From NCBI RefSeq assembly GCF_018143015.1, contig NC_054741.1, forward strand, positions 37,600,510 to 37,664,509: a DNA stretch of 64,000 nt, written 5' to 3'. Position numbers and translations under genes: made by a program. The notes beneath the pieces are model-generated. The model ran no database searches. It was not told where the DNA came from and worked only from the letters and a program-made list of their open reading frames with translations. Shown in pieces: positions 25,201 to 40,200 of this stretch. Origin of the DNA: Lytechinus variegatus. Its lineage: Eukaryota; Echinodermata; Echinoidea; Temnopleuroida; Toxopneustidae. The stretch's first letter is position 1. The number at the start of each line of letters is the position of its first letter.

Positions 25201-28200
25201 GATGCACAATAATTGAGACACCGGGTCATGTCTGTTTCATGCCTAATTCAAACAATATTGCATTTGTTTTACATTACTGTTTTTGTCTCACCTGCATAGC
25301 AGAGTGAGACTATAGGCGCCGCTTTTCCGACGGCGACGGCGGCGGCGGCGGCGTCAACATCAAATCTTAACCTGAGGTTAAGTTTTTGAAATGACATCAT
25401 AACTTAGAAAGTTATGGACCTAGTTCATGAAACTTGGCCATAAGGTTAATCAAGTATTACTGAACATCCCATTAGAGTTTCATGTCACATGACCAAGGTC
25501 AAAGGTCATTTAGGGTCAATGAACTTAGACCATGTTGGGGGAATCAACATCAAAATCTTAACCTGAGGTTAAGTTTTTGAAATGTCATCATAACTTAGAA
25601 AATATATGGACCTAGTTCATGAAACTTGGACATAAGGTTAATCAAGTATCACCAAACATCCTGCATGAGTTTCACGTCACATGACCAAGGTCAAAGGTCA
25701 TTTAGGGTCAATGAACTTTGGCCGATTTGGGGGTATCTGTTGAATTACAATCAAAACTTTAAAAGTTTTTGGATCTGATTCATGAAACTTGGACATAATA
25801 GTAATCAAGTATCACTGAACATCCTGTGCAAGTTTCAGGTCACATGATCAAGGTCAAAGGTCATTTAGGGTCAATGAACTTTGGCCGAATTGGGGGTATT
25901 TGATGAATTACCATCATAACTTTAAAAGTATGTTGGTCTAGTTCATAAAACTTGGACATAAGAGTAATCAAGTATCACTGAACATCCTGTGCGCATTTTA
26001 GGTCACATGACCAAGGTCAAAGGTCAATGAACTTTGGCCATAATGGGGGTATCTGTTGAATTACCATCATAACTTCGGAAGTTTATTGATCTGACTTTTG
26101 AAACTTGGACATAAGAGTAATCAAGTATCACTGAATATCCTGTGCAAGTTTCAGGTCACATGATCAAGGTCAAAGGTCATGTGAGGTCAATGAACTTTGG
26201 CCACATTGGGGGTATTTGTTGAATTACCATCCTATCTCTGTAAAGTGTATTGGTCTAGTTCATAAAACGTGGAAATAAGAGTAACCAAGTATCACTGAAC
26301 ATCTTGTGCGAGTTATAGTAGTTTTCAAAGTCAGCACTGCTGCTATGTTGAATCGCGTGATGCAGGTGAGACGGCCAGAGGCATTCCAGTTGTTTAATCA
26401 ATAAGCTACTGAGGTCAGTTTAATTCAATACAACTTTTTAAAAGAAAATAGTCAAGATTTTGTCTGGTAAAGATCCTCTTCACATAGGGTGATTAACTTG
26501 TGGATTCCCCTTTATTTTTTTCAACTTATTTTACTCATCCATCATTCCCATTTTCTGTCAAGTTGGTGATGATAATGATTCCCCTTGTCAATAATCATAC
26601 AAACTTATTTGTTCTATGTTTCTTGTCCTTCTGAACATGCCCAAGTTCATGAGTTGATGAGCCTGGATATGGTAAGGGAAATGTCACTGCTCAGATCCTG
26701 GATTTAAAATGGGGGTTAACATGCCATAGACGATGCAGAAATGCATCAATGCTGCAAACTTGGAATGGGCTAAAATGCACCATTGTTACATAACAGAGTG
26801 TGTATTCAAAAGCGCGACCAATTAAATTTTCATAGAAATTAGATCATGAAATGAACTTTCTACTCATGAACATTTATTTGAGAATACTACCACATTTTAA
26901 AATTAATCCAGCCCTATGTCAGAGGGACATTTTTTGGGACGCGCTGTACATGAAAAAAAAGGACAACATTGCTTGGATTTAGTTCACTGCAGGGAAAAGG
27001 ATGACTGGGCTGTTGACACTGGGGGGGGGGGGGTCGATTTATTCTTAACTTGTCAATCTTACAGTTTTTGGATTTAAGAACATCCGAAGTAAATTCACCC
27101 GTTGTAGATAATGTGATTTGATATTTTGACAACGTGAAGAGGATTTACTAAACTTCAATTTAGTAGGGACCTCGTCATGTTTCATCAAACACTGTCAAAC
27201 ATAGGTTATTAAAAGCAATTACGTTATTATATTACTTTACATAAATTCAAAGAAAGTCCTGTATTGACATATTATTGCACAGGATCATGCAAGAAAGTGT
27301 TACCCTGTAAAACGCTGTTTAAAATTTTAAGCACGTTGTTTAAGCCCGTCATCTACCTAAAAGTTGTTTAAAGTTTTTAACGATTGTTGAACTTTTTTGA
27401 GGGGAAATGTTAGCAAAATGAGGGGAACTTGTAAGCAACTTGTTTAAAACTTTAAACAACATGTTTAAACATTAAACAATAGTTGTTTGAGTGACGGGCT
27501 TCAACAGCGTTTTACGGTGTATTTTCCTGCATTGATCTGATGGAGAGGAGAATGTACTTTCTTTTATACCATGCCCTTCGTTATATTTGAGTAGTGTTTC
27601 AGTATTGATGGGATATGAAATACAAGGGCATAGGCTGGCTTGATGGGGAGGTGGAACTATTACGGGGGTGCACATCTTGGTGAGGTGAAAATCAGCCGTT
27701 GAAAGCAGAAGGGGTACAAATTTTGTTTTGCTTGCCAGTGTCAGAACTCCTCTGCCTCAGCGGGAGCGTGCACCCCTAGCCTACTCTCTTGAAATACACC
27801 ATGTAAATACATTTATATTTTCTATGTCAGGACGGACATCAAACTTGAAAGAAAACATGTGGTATCCCTTACCGACCAATCAGGCAAGTCCCATGGTAGC
27901 ATTCGCTGTCACCTCTATGTCTTTCACGGGATGGTAAGTCTTTAGCAGTGCATCAGACCACCTCCACAATCATTAATGTCGTCTTCGTCATCATCATTGT
28001 CATCATCGTCATCATCATCACCATTATCATTATCATCTTCATTTAGCCTCATCATCATCCCCGTCATTTTTTAGAGTTCGGATCAAGGTCCGGCAAAAGT
28101 GCACGCACATGTCATAACACTACCGCAGCAATAATGTCATATTTATTGAAGATTATGTCCATGAGGCCTGGGATTTGACGAAATATGATAAAAGATTTGA

Positions 28201-31200
28201 TAGAAGTATTGTAAATTTAAATGTTTATAAACGTAGTTTCAATTACATGTATAATATTATTAATCAGAGATCCCTTCTAGTTATTGCAAACAAACGTAGA
28301 TATGTTTAATTCATTTCCTTATTCATTCTTAAAGAGGGTATTAATCGAGGTCTGACTCTGTATAATGAAAATCTTAATTAAGAAATTAATGTTATTGTCA
28401 GATTTTTGGAAAGGGCACAATCTCTTATTTTGTTGAAAAAATACTAACGAATAAAAAAGGGAGACCCCAAGTTCCATTTTTCTTAAGATACACCACTGAT
28501 TCTAATTGCCCCGGCTGTAAGTTGTACCTTGAATTAATTTTGAAATCGTTCTGTTTTATATCCCATTCAGGCAGAGTCTTACTTTTGTGACCGAAGAAGT
28601 CAAGAAACCAGAGAAGTGAGTTTGAAATTTGATTTATAAACTATTTTGCTTAAATTAGGATGGCAAGCGAAGTCAGTCATATCGATATATGAATTTCATG
28701 TATGAATCATAACAGAAAAACAAATCGTCTGATCAGAATTTCATTAACATTTGTCGGCTGAAAATTTTTCGTATTTGACTACTTTCCTTGATTTCGATTT
28801 GATTAACTGAAGAGCACTGTTACTATGGTAACTGTTGGATATAACATGTATTATCGGATAAAACGCTACCCTGCAACGAATTCTCAAGTAGGCTTCATGG
28901 CGAGACACCATGTAGACTTGAAGCCTTGATACATATTCCTGTAAGAAAAATCTTCTTAAGTTACCAGAAATGAATTTCTATTCAATGACATTTCTTTGGA
29001 AAAAATGGACCCATACTTCAAACAAAAGAAACCATAACTCATCAAAATATGGCCTACAATGGAGCTTCTTTAACGATACGTTCTAGAAACTTTCAGAAAT
29101 TCCCTTCCTATAATAAATTTCTAACCATTAAAATTTGTGGGAAGGAAATAAACAAATGAAATGTTTTATTAACTTCGGATTCGTCTTTTCACTCTCTAGA
29201 AACATCCCATACGTGACGTCATTATCTGTTCTGATTGCTATTGGTTTATGTATGGCTCTTAACATATCCTATGCCACTTTATTGACGCCTCAAGAGCTAC
29301 TCTCATCACAACCGATTATAATGGTAATGTTTTTCTTATGAAATGAAATAAATAGAGTAAATAAAAAAACCTAATTCAATCTGAAATAGGACTAAAAGAT
29401 ACTCCTTACAAGGTATAGGCCTATTGTTTCCGACCATATTTTCACCTTAGATCTCATGTCCATGTGTATATACTTCACTAAAGTGAATTGAACTTCCACT
29501 TTCATAAGAAACACTCAAATAGTAAAATGGTTATAAAAATGATTACATTGGGACAAATCCCTTGAAAGAACGCACAGTGAATACAGACATACTATGTGTA
29601 TCTGCCAATATTTAGTAAAGCCCATGTTTATGTCATTTTCATCTTGAAGTCTCTGAAAATCATTACTGTTTCAAATTGGTTAATTCATCTATACTTTATA
29701 TGCTTGGAACTCCTATTTTTCATTGTATATTCATTATGTTTTCTCTGTAACATAGTCTTTTTCAAATTAAATATCAGTGAAACGTGTTTTTTTTCTAGTT
29801 GATCGGTGATAAAGTTCTAGGATCATGGTCTAAGTTGGTTCATCTACCTATCTTAATTTGCACCCTTTCGGATATCAACATTATCATCTTAATAGTTTCA
29901 AGGTTAGAAAATCATCCCCTTTCTTGCATCAAAATATTAAAATTGAAGTCTCCAAGCACTCTACAATAAATACATCATAATTATCCAGGCTTTGATTGTA
30001 GGAACTAGATAATTATTGATCCCTAAACGTAAAACCCTACATTTTACCCAAGAAAATTATATTGATAAGTATGTAAATCCCTTTTATTATATCAATGCAT
30101 TCGGTTTCATATGATTTGAATGCATAGAGATGTTTTACAAATAGCATGACTCAAACAGTATTACACAATCTGGTAGTCAATAATTGTTGAGAAAGAAAGA
30201 TAATTGATCATTTGTATAAGTGAGAATTAAAATGAAGCATGCAGGTTATCGTTATTTTTTAATTACTGAAAAACAAATTTATTGATTCATATTAAAGATT
30301 TGTAATTGGAAAATAATCATCCAGTTGATACATAACTTTTGTCTACGAAATTCCCCTGGTAATCAGGGGCCTTAGCAAAATTTTGGGGACAGGATTTACA
30401 AAAGCGCCATTTTTTGCATGTGGGTTCCTGGTATCAAAAGCATTAATTCTAGATAGGGTGCCCCCAAATCGGTGAAGGGCACCCTATTTTTAAATGCTAA
30501 TTTATGCAAATTTTATGCAAAAAACTCCTAATTCGCCATTTCTCACTAAAATAATTTTTGAATGCCCAATTTTTGTGTATTTGGGTCTTCTTTTGCTAAA
30601 TATTCAACTGCAGGTAGATTTTTAAAACATTAGTGAATATCAGTTAATTCTTAAGGTTAATTTATGCAAATTTTATGCAAATGATATGTAAAAACACATA
30701 TTTTATCATATGTCGACATTTAGAATTGTCAAAATCACATTTTTTTCCCATATGTGTCACCGGTATCAAAAGCATTAATTCTTGATAGGATGCCTCGATA
30801 TCAATGACTGGAATCATATTTCACAGTGCTAATTTATGCAAAATTATGCAAAATCACACTATTCAACGTAAATTACTGTATGTGTATAGTACAGACTTAA
30901 ACATTTCTATAGAAGCCTATTTCTTTTTTTTTTTTCTTTTTTTTTGGGGGGGGGGTATTTTGGATTTATTTTGATGGGGCATCAAATCTAGATTGATTCT
31001 ATACAGTTCCAGAATAAGAATCAATTTTCAATGTTAATTAATGCAAATTTATGCAAAATTTATGCAAATATGTGTAAAATTCATCAACTATCATATTTTG
31101 AGGTTTTGAACCGAGGGACGAGCACAACACCATGCATATGAGACACTGTAACACAAGTCATTCATTATGGTGACTTTCCATGCAACCAGAGGAGGGTATC

Positions 31201-34200
31201 ATGTTTAAAATGCAAATTTATGCAAATTATAAATCTTGTGCATACCCCTTTCACAATAAAAAAAACCCCCGAAATCATATGGAAAAGATAAACAGTATTT
31301 CATCTTTCTTTACAAAGCAAATCAAGAGGTCAGATTTCTTTCCCAAGTAGAGTTTTCCCCTGTCAGAAAGAGGAGGGTATATGGATGATTCTCATGTCAG
31401 AAAAAGCTGTCCAAGTCTGCCCCTCTGACAACAATGTACATTTTTTTTAGAACAGGGACACATCAGATTTGAGCAAAGAGACCTGATCCTTTTTCTTTTT
31501 CTGTCGTCCCTTGATGGTGACCTGAATAATTTCAGTGATTTTTCTTTATTGGCTAATGAATTGATCTCTATCTCTAAAACTAAGTAACACCAAAACCAAA
31601 TTCTCCCAATCAATTTTAGACCGAATCAGAGTCAATTCGGTCTGGAATAGTTCCCGAATCAGAGCTACTGACTTCCTAAAATAATTGTCCAAATGCCTCC
31701 CCAAATTTAATTCAACCGAATTCCATCCGAATACATCCCGAATGTGGCTCGAATAAAATGTGTCATGGCTACATTCGGGAGTATTTTGGAGGATATTCGG
31801 CTGGTTTTAAACATTTCAAGACAAGCTGAATCCCTCCACGAATGTTCCCGATGTTGAGGGAGAACAGAATAGTCCCGGATCCTTCCGAATCGATTCCGGG
31901 AGCTCCCCGGATCCGAGATGAATAAGTATTGAATCCAGGCCATTTTGAGCAGAATTGATCAGAATTTGGTTTTGGTGTAACCCTTTGCTTAAAGGGGAAG
32001 TTCACCCTGAAGAAAACTTTGCTGCAAAAATAGGAGAAAAAATAGTAAAAAATATTGGTGAAGGTTTGAGGAAAATCCGTTAAAGAGTAAGAAAGTTATT
32101 AGAGTTCAAAGTTTTGGATTTGTGACGTCATAAACGAGCAGCTGCCCCATGTGTTATGTAATATAAAATGCATGAATTTCAAATTTTGCATGGTTCCTGA
32201 TGACTTAATTTTGTTTTCTATTCATGATCGGGTGTGAAATAATTTGTCTATTGATATACAAAAGGTACAGTGAAAACCATTTTCAATTTTCTGAGAAAAT
32301 GACATTTCATTGATTTTTTACCATTCGCTATGTAGGAATGCTGCTCGCATATGACGTCACAAATCAAATAATTGAAATTCTAATAACTTTTTAATTATTT
32401 GATGATTTTTTCTCAAACCTTCGGCAATATTTTTTATTATTTTTTCTGCTATTTTTACAATAAAGTTTTTGTCAGGGTGAACTTCCCCTTTAAAGCTAGG
32501 GTTAGAACGGAACCGAATCAGCTGCGAATCCATCCATATACACGTATTTTGGTGGTTTCAGAAATATTCTGTTTTGCCTTCGTAAATGCGAGAAAATTCG
32601 GGAACGTTCGTTGAGAAATTCAGCTCATTTTGAAATGTTCAAAACCAGCCGAATACCCTCCAGAATATTCCCGAATGTGACCAAAACAAATTTCATTCGG
32701 GCCACATTTGAGATGTATTCGGGTGACATTCGGTTGGATTCGGGGAGGCATTTGGAGTCTGGACAGATTCGGACGATTTGTTTTATTTCTGGACATAACT
32801 GTCCCGAACCACTGTCTTCCACTATTCGTGTTGGCATTCTGCTTTTTGGGGGATGGCCAAAATTGATTTGGTCAATTCCTGGCGATTCTACGCTGAATCG
32901 CGACATATTCAGGACCCATTCTTCTCTATTTGGGGGAACTTCTCTAATCCATGTGAATCAGGCAGAATCAGTCCGAATTTATTCGGGAGAATTAGATTTT
33001 GGTGTAAACCTAGCTTAAACCAGGACTGACGTAATGTATTCTTGCGACTGTACTTTGGTTATCATCTGAATGTTTGCAGAGACTGTTCACCACAGTTGCA
33101 TCCTATTCTGGTTTGTCATCTAGAAATGGATTGCCTACTTAAAACATGGGTTAAACCGGAACCAAATCAGCAAATCCATCCGAATACACATAAGGATGGA
33201 CTTTGGAGCACTCTGTTCTCCCCGAATGCAGGAAAGTTCAGGAGGGATTAGGAGATATTCTTGAAGGAATTCGGCTCGTTATGAAAATGGTCAAAACCAG
33301 CCGAATACCTCCAAAATACTCCCGAATGTGGCTACGACAAATTCCATTCGGGCCACATCGGGATGTATTCCGATGGAATTCGGCTGGATTTTGGGAGGCA
33401 TTTGGGGGTACTCTGGGAAGATTAAGACCTATTCGTATCAGTCGTAAAGGTCCGACTCTTGCCTCCCCATATCGTACGAATCATTACTCGAATACAAAGA
33501 AGAAAATAGACGAGACGAATTGACCAGAAATTAGAAAAAATTGCATCCGAATAGCTGCCGAATCGGTAAGCCCATTTCGAAAGAATCTGGCGCATTTTCG
33601 GGAAATTCGGTGGCGTACTTGGCGAATTCGGGCAGAGCCGTTCGATTAGGATCGTTATTCACATCGTCATTTGGCAATAATCAGAGGATTCGGGCTACTG
33701 ATTCGACTCGATTCTGGCTGCTCTGACTCGATTCTTGCCTGCTCTGGCTCGATTTTTGCTACTGTTTGGGTTGGCATTCGGCTATATGCTTTATGTTATA
33801 TTTGTTTAATCATTAGAATACAGCTTCATACATAATTTTATATTATTTTTGATTTACATAATATAACACACTTTTGCATCGAAATAGGATTTTCAATAGC
33901 ATGTTTTCCTGGTAAAATTGAAACTTTTGAGCTAATAAAGGTACTTCAAAAGTTTGGCCCCTTTTCCACTGTTTATACCCAATGGAATGGGACTAATTTA
34001 TACATACAAAATAATTGCTAATTTACATAAATTAGCATATTTTGTATGAAGACGGGATTTTCAATAGCACGTTTGATAAGAAAAAATAAAGCTATCGATC
34101 TGATAGAGATTTCTTTAAGTTTGGTTTCCTTTTATTCCTTTTTACTAATTTTTACTATTCATGCATAAATCGACTTCCTATTTACATAAATTAACATATT

Positions 34201-37200
34201 TTTGCATGAAGACACAACTTTCAATATCATGTTTGATAAGGAAATTTAAAGCCATTGACCTAAAAGAGACTTTCTTAAATTTTGGTATCTCTTTATTGAC
34301 TTTTATTAATCAAATCCTATTGGCATTACGGCTTCATGCATAAATTACTGCTAATTAACATAAATTAGCATATTTTTGCATGAAGATGCAATCTTCAACA
34401 CCATGATCTGTGGGAAAAATTAAAGCTATTGACCTGATAGACATTTTCCTAAAGTTTGGTTTCTTTTTATTAACTTTTATTAATTAATTCCTATTGGCAT
34501 ATGGCTTTCATGCATTACTGCTAATTTACATAAATTAGCATATTTTTGCATGAAGATGCAATTTTCAGCACCATGTTCTGTGGGAAAAATTAAAGCTATT
34601 GACCTGATAGACATTTTCCTAAAGTTTGGTTTCTTTTTATTAAGTTTTATTAATTAATTCCTATTGGCATATGGCTTTCATGCATCTGCTAATTTACATA
34701 ATTAGCATATTTTTGCATGAAGATGCAATTTTCAGCACCATGTTCTGTGGGAAAAATTAAAGCTATTGACCTGATAGACATTTTCCTAAAGTTTGGTTTC
34801 TTTTTATTAAGTTTTATTAATTAATTCCTATTGGCATATGGCTTTCATGCATAAATTACTGCTAATTTACATAAATTAGCATATATTTGCATGAAGATGC
34901 AATTTTCAGCACCATGTTCTGTGGGAAAAAATAAAGCTATTGACCTAATAGTAACATAGGGAAAGTTTGGTGCTTTTGTAAACTCTGTCCCCAAAACTTC
35001 AAATTTCGGGCCTAAGGCCCCTGACTATGGTATAATAATGCTACCTTTACCTCATAATTATCTTCTTGTTTTAGGATGTTTTTCTCCGCTGGTAGAGAGA
35101 GGCAGTCCCCTAGTCTTTGGGCAATGTTGAATGTACGGTACAACACCCCATCCCCTGCTATTTTGGTTATGGTAAGATTCCCTCTACTGGACAGAACACA
35201 GGACTCACACAGGGTATTTACAGTGTGTTTTCATTATGGATTGTGTAAATATGCAATTTACACAGCTAAAATGCTCAAATTAAAAAATGTGGAGATAATT
35301 TCACACTGTGGACATGTCTAGGATGGGAATGTTCACAGCGAGTTCACATATTGGACTATGTAAACATGTAAAATGCTAATATATAAATATGTGGAAATAA
35401 TTCCACACTGTTGAAACCTCTAGAATGCGAGTTCTCAGTGCGTCCATAGCGGACTATTTAAAAATGTGAATGTTTCAAATTAACAATGTGGAGAGCATTT
35501 TCAGTGTGGTCACAAAGTGGGCTATATGAAGATGTGCATTATCAAATTTAACTGTGGATATGATATTCAAAACTGTGGACACCTCTAGAAAGTGAGTGTT
35601 CGCAGTGTGTGCACCTAGTTGACAATAAAATATCCGAATGCTCAAAGTTAACTGTGTGCATGGAGATAATTTCACACTGTGGACACCACTAGTGGGTGAA
35701 TATTCACAGTGTGCTCACATTATGGATTATTTGAAAATATGACTGCTCAAATTTAACAGTGTAAGGATAATTTCTAATTGTGTTTCACACTGTGGACACA
35801 GTTCTTTCCAGCAGTAATTTTTTATTTAGTATCTGGATAACATTCTTTTCACAAGGAGAATGTACTTTGTATTTGTATTTGTTATTTTATATACGGAAAT
35901 AAAACAAAAAAAAACAAAAAAAACAAAGTATACTATGATATTGATATTCTTATACCATGGTCAAAATCAAATTTGCCTTTCAACTTTCCGGTGTCAACAT
36001 ATATATATATATCACAATTGCAAAAGTTTAACTGTATATTCCAACCTGCATGCTTTCAGGTTAAAAATATCTCCCCTCCAATTCTGTACTGATATCTTCA
36101 GACTTATTCTAGAAAAGAGCGATATTACAGAAAAACAGTTCAGTGAAATCAAAGGTTTGTCAAATGTGTAATTAAATGTATTTTTTATTAATTTGTTGGT
36201 TTATTGATTTTACTTATAGCAAATACTTCTGATGAGCACAAATGATTATTTCAGCCTTATATTCAGCTGGGTATTGAGGGAAAAGGGATATAATACCACT
36301 TTTATTAGTAATGTAACCAATATTTTTTTATCCGACATTACTATTTTTGTATTCTTCTAGCTGCCCATAGCTCTCATTCTCCTGGTAGTGGACATCAGTC
36401 CAGTGTTGTCCACTCTTGGTCCATTCCAATGGCTGACCAGTGCAATGGTGGTGGCTACCCTTCTCATCTATAGAATACGATACCCCAACCGGAACAGACC
36501 ATTTAAGGTATAACGACTTATATCATTTCAAAGTTTTCTGCAATATTATATTTCATTCGATTTGTGTCATTATTTTGATTGTATTCAAATTATGGATATT
36601 CAATAAGCCATATTTTATTCATCCAAGATTTTATTTTTGTATTAATTTTTGAATATTTACTTATTCCTTATTACTGTACTATATCATATTTTCTTTATTT
36701 ACCTATTCATGATTTCATTGTGTGCCAGCTTTCAACTTCAAAATAATGAATGTAAGAAATGGTCAATACTATTTTCAGGGTAAAGTGCGGTTCAATACAG
36801 ATTTTATAAACTTATTTCCCCATATTTTGTAACAAAATCGCCTTTATATTTTGAAAAAGAAATTATCACCAATAATAGTGGTTTATGGTATACCATACAT
36901 GTATGTTATGTCCGGGAAAGGACTAAGATAAGTGGATAGAGGTAGAAGAGAAATGAAGATGCCAGAAAGTGGAGGTTTTAAAGTAAAGTAATTTCGGAGT
37001 GTAGTCCTTAAAAGAACTGTAGACCAGAAAAGGGTGGAAAAGCTGGTGTAGTAGGTAGGATGAAAGGCTTGAGTAGAAGGCTGTAATACGTTGGAGAGGT
37101 GAGAGGGGCTTGATTAAGTGAGAGATGCTTGCTTGAGCTGGCAAGAGGAGTCATATAGCAGGAGAGAAGATACAGAAATCGGAAAGTGAAGTATCAAAAC

Positions 37201-40200
37201 AAATCTTGTCCGATCTACTTTAAAGGTTCTTTTTTTTGTATTAATTTTTGAATATTTACTTATTCTATTAGTCCTAAGTACTGAACTCTATCATATTTTC
37301 TTTATTTACCTATTCATAATTTCATTGTTTGGCTGCTTTCAACTCCAAAATCATGAATGTTTGAAATGGACATACTACTTTCAGGGTAAAGTGCGGTTCA
37401 ATGCAGATTTTATGAACTTATTTTCCCATATTTTTATTTTTGTAACAAAACTGCCTTTAAATTTTGAAAAAGACGTTAGATCACCAATAATAGTAGTTTG
37501 TGGTATACCATGCATTTATGTTAAGTCCTGAAAGAATTAAGAGAAGTGGATAGACGTAGAAGAGAAATGAAGATGCCAGAAAGTGGAGGTTTGAAAATAG
37601 AGGATATTTTGGAGTATAGTCCTTAAAAGAACTGTAAACCAGAAAAGGGTGGAAAAGCTGGTGTAGTAGGTAGGATGAAAGGCTTAAGTAAAATGTTGGT
37701 ACGAGTTGGAGAGGTGACAGACGCTTGATTAGATGATAGAAGCTGGCTCGAGTCGGTGAGAGGAGTTATATAGCGGCAGGAGCAGGAGAGAAGATAATTA
37801 TAGAAATCTGAAAGAGAAGTATCAAAACAAATCTTGTCTGATCTACTTTATAGGTTCCTTGGGCGTTTCCTTTCATCTACATCCTGTACTGTATATTTCT
37901 GACGTCGCTAGCCATCTACAACAATCCTCGTGTTCTTGGCCTAGTTCTTGCTATCATCGCCCCGGCCTTCCCACTTCAGATCATCCTCATCAGACTCCAA
38001 AGACCAAGAACATTTCTAAGAGCTGTCGGTGAGTGAGGATGCACTAAAATACTAAAGGGATGATGCTCAGGGCTGAAAATGTTTATATCTAAATAAATTG
38101 AGTAAAATTCAATGAGCAAAATGCTGAAAATTTCATCAAAATCGGATAACAAATAACATAGTTATTGAATAGTTGAGCAATATTTTGTGAAAATAGTTAT
38201 ATGTGCATCATCATGATTATTCATTAGGTGGCTGATGATGTCACATCCCATTTTTCTTTTTCTTATGTTATTACATGAAATCATAAATGTTTCATTTTTT
38301 CATATACATGTGTGAAGAATGTATCTCCTTTATAAGTTGCGGCAATAAATATCAAATGCATTAAATCAGTTTTCAATCCAATTTTTTTCAGTTATTGGTA
38401 GAAAAAAATGTGAATGAACCTTATTTCATATAATAAAATACATAAGAACAAGTGAGGATATGACATCAACAATTTGCTCATTGAAAATTCATGTAGACAT
38501 GCCTAGAACTGTTTCACTAGAATAATGCAAATCTTTAAAATGCCATATCTTTGTTATTCCTTGTCTGGTTTTGATCAAATTTTCATTGTTTTGTTTGCCT
38601 TATTTTTATTTATCTGTTTATATCATACTATTTTTAACCTGAAGCATCCCTATCACTAGTTAAAATGACTAGTCAGCTTGTTGTAACCAATATCATTAAA
38701 ATAATATTATACCTTAGTCAATTTTTACATAGCGCACATCACAATAATTTAACTCTGTCTCTGTGCGCTTCAGTACATGAAGAAAACAAAGATGGATTAT
38801 TAAGTTCACTTTGTTGAATTGAGGTACATTTCAAATAATTTCTAATTAAGTCATTGAAGTGTGAAGGAGTTATATTCATTGTGAAAAATACAAATGAATA
38901 TGAACCTGCTGCTGAAACAAAACCAACCAATACACTCTAAACACAAAGAAAAACGACTGACTAGACGCGATGTGATATGTCTAGTCAAACTTTCTTGTAA
39001 AAAATAACTGTGTTCTTGTAAAATTTGACTAGAAATATTCAAACATTACTGAAATACATTTCAATGAAGCTGACAACTTTCAACAGTATATACAGTGCGT
39101 CCCAGAAAAAACGAAACCGAGATTTAGCGATCATTTATCATTACTTAATCATACATAAAATAGACAAATAACCTACCAATTTAAAGCTTAGAATCTCCTC
39201 TTTCATCTGATATTACTTAGATTATTTTTCATTCACGCATGAGTGAGCAAATACAATTTGAAGAAAGGATATCAGAAATTCATTTTTCGGGGGGTATCTG
39301 GGTTTCAAAAAGAAAACCACATTTTTGAAAAGTTCAATATCTCCTCTTTAATTTGATACCTAAATTACAGAAAATGGTCATGAAATAACAAAGTTCTGGT
39401 CATTTGAAATAAGGCTTGAATTTCAATAATTTCATAAAATAAAGAGGTTCTCCAGGCTGGCTTTCAAACTCACTCGACACTCTGTTTTGTTGACGATCAG
39501 CCATGCATTAAATCTGTTGTTCACCATGCGAAAGCTTCTGTGGGAAACCAGTGAAAACACGTTTATCTCATAAAATTATGGAAATACAAGCCTTATTTCA
39601 AATGACCAGAACTTTTTTATTTCTTGACCATTTTCTGTACTTTAGGTACCAAATTAAAGAGCGGATATTGAACTTTTCAGAAATGTGGTTTTCGTTTTGA
39701 AACCCAGATACCCCCCGCCAAATGAGTTTTGGTATCCTTTCTTCAAATTGTTTTTGCTCACTCATGCGTGAATAAGAAATAACCTAAGTAATATCAGATG
39801 AAAGAAGATATTCTAAGCTTTAAATTGGTAGGTCATTTGTCTATTCTATTTATGATTAAGTTATGATAAATGATCGCTAAATCTCGGTTTCGTTTATTCT
39901 GGGACGCACTGTATAGTCATTTCTCATTATTCTGTGTTCAAAGTATATCGTTTTCAGTTTCAGATTAATTTGTATTTTCCACACTTGAAATAACAAAAGA
40001 AAATTCATTAATTTAATGGAATGGTCATGTGATGAGATCCTCCCGTATAAAACCAAATAAGCATAGAACTATGAACTTCCCAATTATAGGACGTCACCTG
40101 ATTTGCATTTCTGTTCTGACACAACTGTTGTATAATTCAAATTGTTCATCTGACAGATGAACAATTTGGATGTGAATCTGTGCGTATTTGGTTTCCCTCA

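Larger units (their letters stand above)
30363..35024. mobile_element. 4.66-kb composite inverted-repeat element filling intron 7
   Basis: The left end TCAGGGGCCTTAG and inner TTTTGGGGACAG with TTTACAAAAGC are mirrored at the right end by GCTTTTGTAAA, CTGTCCCCAAAA and CTAAGGCCCCTGA. Between them lie AT-rich tandem units at both sides, three CGAATC-rich blocks and a TTAA-flanked MITE. No long open frame exists. It is best read as a large non-autonomous element that grew by internal tandem duplication and later insertions. It occupies nearly all of the intron between exons 29799-29902 and 35075-35171. Confidence 0.7.

Noticed and set aside
28140-28315. A plus-strand open stretch of about 55 codons (EAWDLTKYDKRFDRS) in the transporter intron
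   Set aside because: It has protein-like composition but no start, no recognised domain and stops soon after; it may be an old LINE remnant, too weak to list.
32399-33523. Several overlapping frames of 70-135 codons
   Set aside because: They fall on CGAAT-rich repeat blocks of the composite element, and related copies in other orientations give unrelated frames.
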